Positions 7,568-14,264 of a stretch of DNA of 14,264 nt are shown here, one piece after another; within the stretch, counting starts at the first letter, position 1, and each line of letters opens with the position of its first letter. Source of the stretch: Solicoccozyma terricola (taxonomy: Eukaryota; Basidiomycota; Tremellomycetes; Filobasidiales; Piskurozymaceae); the NCBI GenBank assembly GCA_001600875.1, contig BCLD01000026.1:285520-299783 (forward strand). The letters run 5' to 3'. Made by a program: the position numbers and the translations under genes. The notes beneath the pieces are model-generated. The model saw only the letters and a list, made by a program, of their open reading frames with translations, had not been told where the DNA came from and searched no databases.

Positions 7568-8565
7568 TGCACAACCGCAACGATGTGGAATGTCATGTGG
7601 GATAAAGGTGACGCCTGGTCGATGATGGTGATGGACGATAACAAACTATTCTCATAACAACGGACATCAGGTGAAATCATGCATGTCCGTTCCTCTACTC
7701 TATCCACGCTCCTCCTCCCCCCTCCCCTCCTCACATCTACGAATTGCATCTATTACCGTTGGTGGGTGATCGAATTGGTTATTTCGACATTGACAAGCTA
7801 CGATGAGGTCCTCAAGATGTCCAAATTCTGGTGTTGAATGTGGGATGTTCAGTATGGTGGTTCAAGTCCAAGATACATTGAATACATTATGAGTTCGTGA
7901 GTGGTGAGGTTGGTAAAAGAATCCATTCGATCGTTCACGCGTTCGCCTGTGCGTGTCCTCTGCTTGAAAGGTAAAGTTTCTGCCTTCTCCTTAAACGGCC
8001 GCATAGTACTGAGCATGGCGTATCCTTAGTGCAGGGGGTACAAGAGTCCTGGATTGCACCGGAAACTTCCATTCATTTAGCTCGAGGCATGTAACCTATA
8101 GCTTCGGAGATTCGCGATGATGAGATCATGGTGTTAGAGGTCCCACTTGTCCATTGCAATATCACCTTGTTGACCTGTGAACCTTTCGCTGTTCGAAAAC
8201 ATGGACGACGATGACACCGTGGCGGCTTTGCCGTAAACCCAGAATCGAAGGGGAATAATACCCCAATACCTTGATGAGATTTGAGGGTCAGATTGTTGAA
8301 GGTGACTCCTTGATGATGATAGTCGCAAGGTCTGTGATAGATTTTCATATGCTTCAAATGACTATGAAGGGTTTAAACAAAGGGAATATGGCGATACGCC
8401 GCCTTGGCACTGTTTTTCGATCGGGGTTGCAGGCAGGCGAAAGTATTGGAAATGGGTGATGCGACAGCCCGCTCGGTCGACCTGATCCCCTGTTATTCGC
8501 ACCAGAATGGAGGCTCCGCCGTTCGCTGGGGCAACCAACAGCAGACTTGAATGACGGGTGAACAT
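7568..8565. other. Gene-free stretch
   Basis: No frame longer than about 95 codons and none with recognisable motifs. A pyrimidine-rich run lies at 7683-7735 (CTCCTCCCCCCTCCCCTCC core). GGTTCAAGTCC at about 7859 resembles a tRNA B box but no tRNA can be folded around it. Confidence 0.5.
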
Positions 8566-8588
8566 CGAAAAGACAGGCTGTCTTTTCA
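8566..8588. repeat. 23-bp near-palindromic repeat, copy 1
   Basis: Arms GAAAAGACAG and CTGTCTTTTC are perfect reverse complements around a single central G. The same 23 bases (including flanking C and A) recur at 9809-9831. The flanks are also partly alike (AACATC versus GACATTC before the repeat). Confidence 0.85.
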
Positions 8589-9808
8589 GTGCCATCGCTC
8601 GCACCCTTTCATCATGTCTTGCCGTAAACCATCAAGGCAGGCACACCATTCTCTCCCGAAGACGTGTTCCAGGAACAAATAACTATTGTCTCANCCNACG
8701 GAAGTATAGGGTAGGATTCNGAANGAGTGNGTCTNGGAGTGTGGCAGAGTTTATGTGCTCGTATCCTAATATCGTAATGCCAAATGGTTGTCATTATTCG
8801 GGACAATCCCACATCGCCCGCTGGTTTGACACGTCATGACGGGAGTGGGGAACCGACTACGACGACGTGATACTCAGTGTGGATGAACAAGGTAGATATT
8901 CAGCCGATGGCGGAAGATCAGCGAAAAAATATGGGGGGTTTGTCAAGATCAGGGTTTTACGGAATGGTACCCCGAGTGTTAGTGTGTATACTATGGAGCG
9001 GGTACCGTAGAATACAACAGAATGCAATGGAATGGGGGAACGATTGATCTAGAGCTTCATACTATACAGGTTATTTTGAGCAAGAAATGTAAAAGTAGAG
9101 GGCTTCCACCGAATATTGTTTCCCGTGCTGCCACCGTTTATTCTCCGACGCATTTTTGTCGAGGGACGCTTCTCTGTCAATGTCGCAACCAACATCTTGA
9201 GGCCCAGGATCACAAGAACCAGCACCCACCATCTCGCCTGTTTCATGGTGATATCACACTTGAAGTCTTTCTCAGCTTTCATGAACGCATGAACTCTCTA
9301 CTCGCTCTGGTTACTGCACCGCTTAGCCAACATGACTAAGGAACTTCACCAGTCTGTATCAATCCGGAAATTATATCAACTGAAGTCGAAGTGGTATGAT
9401 TTCACACCATCCATGCAAGTTCTCTGCATCACAGATATTCGTAGGGTCGGCATCTTCTTCTACAACTGCAAAAACCATGACCCCCACAGCGCGCAAGCGA
9501 GCGATCCCAGACCTTCCCTCTCCTGCACCAGATCATCGAGCTCGTGAATGATCTCGAGCGCGATCACGCACTCCTGAACAACCTGCCGGTGGTGCCACTG
9601 ACGCAACCGTGATACGGTTCGGAGTCCTGCCATCAGGAACGAAGGTCAAAACCAAAGTCGCCGCAAACAAGCGTGAACGACCCGACTGCCGATCTCATAT
9701 CGTCGGCCCAAAATACAGTTGTCAAAGACAGGCGTGTCTGTTTGTTTGACTCGTTTGTCATGTGACGAGCCAGACAGCGCCCATTGTCTCCTCTAGTGGA
9801 TGGACATT
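8589..9808. other. Gene-free stretch between the two palindrome copies, with an ambiguous-base cluster
   Basis: Six N bases fall in 42 bp (8694-8735), marking a poorly resolved spot. A minus frame at 9247-9049 begins MKQARWWVLVLVILGLKMLV, a hydrophobic stretch that could be a membrane anchor, but nothing follows that I recognise. A plus segment near 9520-9610 reads as a short helical peptide with no family match. A related imperfect inverted repeat lies at 9724-9742. Confidence 0.45.
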
Positions 9809-9831
9809 CGAAAAGACAGGCTGTCTTTTCA
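9809..9831. repeat. 23-bp near-palindromic repeat, copy 2
   Basis: Identical over 23 bases to the copy at 8566-8588, 1243 bp away, in the same or (being palindromic) either orientation apart from the central base. Confidence 0.85.
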
Positions 9832-10861
9832 TTCACCAGCTTGGGGACGGCACAGCAGCTTCTTTTCCAGATGGAGGGCGAAAACGAAGGCGAAGGTGAC
9901 TCTTGGCAAGGGAGTGGTAAGCGGTCAGACAAATCCTGGATCATGACACCATCACGCCCATGGAGATCGGGGATGGTGAACGACTTGGAGTCCCGCCGTC
10001 CACTGTCAGCTACAGATGTGTGGATCAGGGGTTAGGAGTTTATTCCCGGTCAAGCAGAACAGACTCTGTACATGAGTGTTTCACAGGTTTTGAAAGTGTA
10101 ATTTGTCATCAAGTTTTGTTTTGGGGAGTACTGAAGTGGCTAAGATATTGATTTTCTCGCTCAGGCCACTAAATGATTAAACCAAACGGAGTCCGATTGC
10201 TTCTCCACGCTCTAAAGGCCTTGGCTGCTAGCGTCAACTCTCCCCAATGACTGGATAACCAGACCAATACCATTTGAGGAGCCGGGACTGCTAGGGAGTT
10301 TCAGGTCTACACACTTCAATATGGAGATGAAGGGTAGGGCAGGTGCTGCCCGTGAGCTATCGTTCCTGAAGTGAGCTTTCTTCTGCCTTGCTCTACAGAT
10401 ATGGAGGGCCAATGGATAAATATCAACCTCGAAGACTCATGAGGTTGTGGAAGCATCGATTTGAACCGTGCCCGAGTCCTGGACTTTCTTTCGGCCCTGC
10501 TCCAACAGCGAGTTCGTTCGATTTCTCGCACGACAGTAGAATGCCATAGAGGTCGAAATACTGTTTGGGAAAGATGGCCGGGATGAGCATTTTGTCGTAA
10601 TCCGAGCTAATGGGGCTTGTATTGACACCTGACGCAGTGTAATGTAGTCGTAAATGTCCAGCGGTATGGATGATAAATGAGGACCATCTTCCTGCGGACG
10701 CGAACTTGAGCGGCCTCGTGTCTGATGGAAGCAGGTAACCTTCACGTGTCTAGGGTGTCATGGCGATGTTTAACAGGGTAAGGGTCGGGAACGGTGATGT
10801 ATGTGTGTGGGTCCAGGATCTACTGAACTCGTCAACAAAGTATAGGAGGGCGGCAGTCATC
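9832..10861. other. Gene-free stretch; only short unrecognised frames
   Basis: Minus frames 10745-10437 and 10590-10423 overlap in different frames. The second starts MLIPAIFPKQYFDLYGILLS, which looks protein-like in composition, but has no family I can name and ends after 55 residues. I do not call a gene. Confidence 0.4.
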
Positions 10862-10900
10862 GTGAGAACTGCACCACGTGCACAACGTGGTGCATCTCAC
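10862..10900. repeat. Strong imperfect hairpin (inverted repeat)
   Basis: TGCACCACGT (10870-10879) and ACGTGGTGCA (10885-10894) are perfect 10-bp arms around a 5-nt loop. Outer arms GTGAG (10862-10866) and CTCAC (10896-10900) extend the stem across a small internal loop (AAC versus T). CACGTG (an E-box) sits within it. Confidence 0.8.
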
Positions 10901-11557
10901 CGCCATCAGTGTAGAAACCGTTACTTGCCGCCGGTCACGTGCTTATTATGACGTGGCATGATGAGGTTCTCGATGGTCGATCGGTGGCGTTCGAGGATGG
11001 GCAGCTTCCGCTACAGGCTCGTCTGGTTCCGCCGTCGTTGACCCCGACCGCGACAAGGTGATTCCGCAATTGCATCCCATATCGGCAAAAACTAGCACAC
11101 TACATAGCTGTACTGCCATCATTCGCCTTCGGTGGTATCTCGTTCTTGCATTCTATCGGCTTCGTCTACCACGAAGCATAGCTTGCCGTTCTTGCGCGTC
11201 AAGCTGGACTCAATTCTACTACTCAAGGGGGTGAGCGTCGTCCAATGGGCCGGCCTGTCAGACGCTCATCTCGTCGTTTGTTCCACTTGAGCCAATCCAA
11301 CGCCTTTATCGTTGACAAGTCCACCACCGTGAGCTGCTTGAGCTGTCTCTTCCTTGTCCCACGTTGATCGCTTTGCGACGCTGCTGAAAGGCCATACCTT
11401 CTTGGGCAGGTCCCGGTACGCTGTCATCGTATCCGCTAATCGGCACCCCGTTTCATCTCACTCCAGCATGTTTCATTAGGCTGTCAGCCAGCAAAGAAAA
11501 CGAACTCGCTGCCCTTGATCCGTCCCCGCAGGTCAGCCTAACTCTGGTGTCCCCAAG
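10901..11557 (+). promoter_or_regulatory. Upstream region of the patatin-NLR gene
   Basis: About 650 bp without a recognised gene. It has CACGTG and TGACGTGG motifs near 10936-10956 and GCCAATC (a CCAAT box) at about 11291. I see no clear TATA box near the start codon. The bases before the ATG (CCCCAAG, A at -3 and G at +4) form a good start context. An upstream non-coding exon or intron cannot be excluded (a CAG acceptor-like end at 11528-11530). Confidence 0.4.
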
Positions 11558-14264
11558 ATGGACGCTTCCGCCACTAACCGTCCGCTGCGCATCCTCTGCC
11601 TCGACGGCGGTGGAATACGCGGGCTCGCCTCGTTGTTCGTGCTCCAGGACATCATGGAACGAATCAAGGTTCGAGAGGAACTCGCGAAGTTGCCCCTGCC
11701 CTACGAGTGGTTCGACCTTATTGTTGGGACGTCGACAGGCGGGCTTATCGCCCTCATGCTCGGACGCCTCACTATGTCTGTCAACGATGCCATCGATGCA
11801 TACGAGGGTTTCGCCAAGGAGGTCTTTGGCATGGAGACCAGGTCGTGGCTGAGCAAGGCTAATCCGGTTTCGACCGCACCTCGGTACTCGGCCGAGAAGC
11901 TCGAGGCCGCCATTCGGAAAATCGCGGGAGAAGCAAAGCTTGCGGACCCTGAGACCAAGCCAAAGTGTCGGGTGGCAGTCGTGGCAATCAAGCGGGTGGA
12001 CTCCGCAAGCCTCCCCGACCTACTGAGGACCTACATGACTGATGTGCCTCCTTATGACTGCACCATCTTGAACGCTGCCAGGGCCACATCTGCTGCGAGC
12101 ACTTTCTTTCCACCTGCAAAGGTCCAGATCAGACATGGCCTTCCAGTCGAGTATCTCGATGGCGGACTGGGGTACAACAACCCGACTAACCTTGCTCTCG
12201 ACGAAGCTGAGCAGATCTGGGGCCCCGATCGAAGGATAGGCTGCATCGTGTCCATCGGCACGGGCATCTCGCCATACGTCCACTTCGAAGGCAACAAACT
12301 CGCTCTTGCCAGGAAGTTGTTGGAGACCTCAACCAGCTGTAAGGCGGTCCACATGAGCATAGACAGACGTTTCGGCGGCATGCAGAAGCGCATTTACTTC
12401 CGCTTCGATCCTCCGACCGACCTCGCTTCGATCGGCCTGGACGAGTGGGCGAAGGTCGACGACGTCGCCCAGCTGGCTCATGCTTTCGTCCAGGAAGACC
12501 AAATCAAGCTCGGCGACTGCGTAGCCGCAATCACGCACCCGGTAGGCATGCATCCCTTGTCGGGACGTGTTGCGGGACTCACTGGTGCTGACCGTATCTT
12601 TCCCTCTTCCTGGCGTGTGGCTCGATACAGGCGAACCAGAACATAATTGCTCTTCGAAACGCGGTACGGGATGCTAATCAAGAGGTGAAGTGAGCCATAC
12701 TTCCTTTGTCACGTGCGTCTTTGGTTTCCGTGCTTATGATCGTCCATGCGTTTTCAACCTGGATCCCCCAGAGGTATGCCCAAAGATCTCCCACCCTTCC
12801 CTGTCCCCTTTTTTGGACGCGAGGATGAGGTCAACGACATTGTGCACGTGCTTCTGAGCATGCCTGCCGTTGGAATAGCGATTCTCGGTACGGGAGGCAT
12901 TGGAAAATCGGCAGTGGCGACCGCTGTCCTCCATCACCGGAGTGTGGAGGAAGCCTACGGCGCCTTCCGGTTCTTCATCCCGTGTGACAGTGCCACCGCG
13001 AGTTCACAAGGACCGGGGCCGCCTGGATCATCTATAGCGGATGGGGTCGGCCAACTTATCAGCATAATCGCAACAAACCTCCAATTGGAAGTATCTCGAG
13101 GCCACGCCGACGATATCGTGGTGGGGTTCTTCTCCCGGCAACCCTCCGTCCTCATTTTGGACAATCTCGAAACTCTGTGGGATGGTAGTGGGACAGCCCT
13201 AGACCAACTCTTCCAGCGATTCTTTGCCTTACCAATGCTGAGGCTGGTCGTAACCATGCGAGGAACCATCACTCCCTGGGGTAGATGGCACAAGGAGCCG
13301 CTAGACACGCTCGATGCAGAGTCAGCGCGGAAGGTTTTCATCGCGCTCAGCGGAAACGCGAACCATGGCAGCGGCCCTTTCTTGGGCAAGATCCTTAAAG
13401 ATGTGGGGCATCTTCCCCTTGCCATCGTCCTCCTTGCCAGACTGGCCCAGACAGAGGACAACCTGCAGTACCTATGGGAAGAATGGAAAAGGCGTCGCAT
13501 CGCGATGGTACATGATCCTCGATATCAACCTGGCGCGCCTGGTGCGAGCTCGTTGAGTTTGGAGGCGTCCATCCAGGTCTCCCTCGACCGCCCATTGATG
13601 GCGCATAACCCTCCCGCACGCATCCTTTTATCTCTGCTGTCGCTGCTGCCGGATGGTGCGTCAATGGACGATCTCGAAGCTCTTGTTCCGTCTACCAGCC
13701 TATCCCGGGAAGATGATCGGCCCGACAGGGTCCTGTTGCAACTGTCGTTGGCCTACATCGGTTCGGTTGCTGGTCAGCCGTCAGTGCACGGTAGCTCCCC
13801 TGGCGGTGCGTCGGAACATCCTGTTAGTCGACTTCACGTTTTAGCACCCATTCGGGAGTATGTTCAGCACAAACTTGAGCCGGAAACGAAGGACTACCAA
13901 CGGCTCATCAAGCATTACCTGGACGTGGCCATAGGTCAGGAGTCAAGCACGCTACTGCGAAGTCTCTGGCCGGAGATTCACAATTTGGAAGCCATCACCG
14001 CTCGTGCGCTCAGCATTAAATCGGAACAGGAACAAGCCGTTCATTCCGCAGGCGTACTATGCGATTTCTTGGAACAGACCGGAATTGCCCTCCCTGTTTT
14101 GACCAAAGGGCTGCGTGACGTTGGTTTGATGCTGAGGAATACAGTGGCCGCTCCCACAGTACAGAGTATTCTCGGTCGCATGGCTGCGCAACAGTACGAC
14201 TACGACGAGGCGAGAACGAGCTTCGAGGAGGCTATTCCCCTGTACGAGCAGGTCAGCGACATGC
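11558..14264 (+). CDS. Patatin-like phospholipase / NB-ARC / TPR receptor (fungal NLR), 3' end outside window
   Basis: Three exons (11558-12568, 12631-12689, 12772-14264) join in frame to about 854 residues, still open at the window edge. Residues 10-210 form a patatin lipase: DGGGIRG (16-22) as oxyanion loop, GTSTG with nucleophile Ser59, and LDGG with Asp201 of the Ser-Asp dyad, so it looks catalytically competent. The second exon adds a linker, ANQNIIALRNAVRDANQEVK. Then the NB-ARC ATPase: FFGRE, P-loop GTGGIGKS (396-403), Walker B LILDNLE (484-490), VVTMRG sensor-like strand, GHLPLA (569-574), and HVLAPIREYV (712-721), a winged-helix motif seen in fungal NLRs. Helical TPR-like sequence follows from about 730. 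In such receptors the repeats sense a ligand, NB-ARC oligomerises and the lipase attacks membranes; Neurospora PLP-1 is a known example. Function here is inferred from architecture. All 2.6 kb of coding sequence is unbroken, unlike the upstream genes. Confidence 0.9.
12569..12630 (+). other. Intron 1 of the patatin-NLR gene
   Basis: 62 nt, GTTGCG...ATACAG, with a CTGAC branch-site-like motif at about 12588. Without splicing, the patatin frame would end at TAA 12644-12646. With splicing, the frame continues into the linker and NB-ARC. The donor is weak (GTTGCG), so retention giving a stand-alone patatin protein is conceivable. Confidence 0.7.
12690..12771 (+). other. Intron 2 of the patatin-NLR gene
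   Basis: 82 nt, GTGAGC...CCCCAG. It splits a Lys codon (AA/A) and joins QEVK to GMPKDLPPFPVPFFGRE, restoring a single frame through the NB-ARC. It contains CACGTG, and TGA at 12691-12693 in the unspliced frame would end the protein. Confidence 0.8.

Noticed and set aside
7855..7875. GGTTCAAGTCC, like the B box of a tRNA gene or SINE
   Set aside because: The flanks do not form a five-base T-arm stem and no A box or acceptor stem can be found upstream.
9049..9247. Minus frame beginning MKQARWWVLVLVILGLKMLV as a small membrane protein
   Set aside because: One hydrophobic stretch in a 66-residue frame with no conserved context is not enough for a gene call.
10423..10590. Minus frame MLIPAIFPKQYFDLYGILLS...
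   Set aside because: Composition looks protein-like, but it is 55 residues, has no recognisable family, and competes with another open frame on the same strand.
11547..11852. Plus frame overlapping the patatin start
   Set aside because: Shadow of the patatin frame; the patatin frame carries the catalytic motifs.

Overview
The window looks like a fungal chromosome segment, most likely from a basidiomycete (Agaricomycetes). The clues are protein-coding genes cut by many short (about 50-80 nt) GT...AG introns, a patatin/NB-ARC/TPR NLR-type gene, a fungal alpha-glucoside-type MFS transporter, and Ty1/copia retrotransposon debris. I cannot place it to genus from the sequence alone; a Rhizoctonia/Ceratobasidium-like fungus is only a guess. 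A few N bases (in the first 510 bp and at 8694-8735) show that base calls are imperfect.

Positions 1-3040 are a nest of retroelements on the minus strand. Reading right to left: a degenerate copia integrase remnant without reverse transcriptase (about 2545-1524), a TG...CA LTR-like block (1523-1443), a fragment of an NLR paralogue (about 1380-967), then the 5' end of a second copia element inserted into that fragment. This second element shows its LTR (966-825), a primer-binding site matching an internal part of initiator tRNA-Met (824-812), a leader, and an open gag frame (620-1) that runs off the window.

Positions 3041-7567 hold three decayed metabolic genes: a minus-strand short-chain dehydrogenase/reductase (SDR), a divergent plus-strand ten-exon sugar transporter, and the remains of an HXXXD-type acyltransferase. 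Each keeps family motifs, and the first two keep clean splice sites, but frameshifts or stops interrupt all of them. Positions 7568-11557 contain no gene I can recognise. They do contain a 23-bp near-palindrome present in two identical copies and a strong hairpin.

Positions 11558-14264 carry the best-preserved gene: a patatin-like phospholipase domain joined through a 59-nt mini-exon to an NB-ARC ATPase and the beginning of a TPR-like region, open to the window end. It has the architecture of fungal NLR cell-death or allorecognition receptors. Its TPR segment is the intact relative of the fragment broken by the retrotransposon at 967-1380, so the window shows both a living and a dead copy of the same immune-receptor family.
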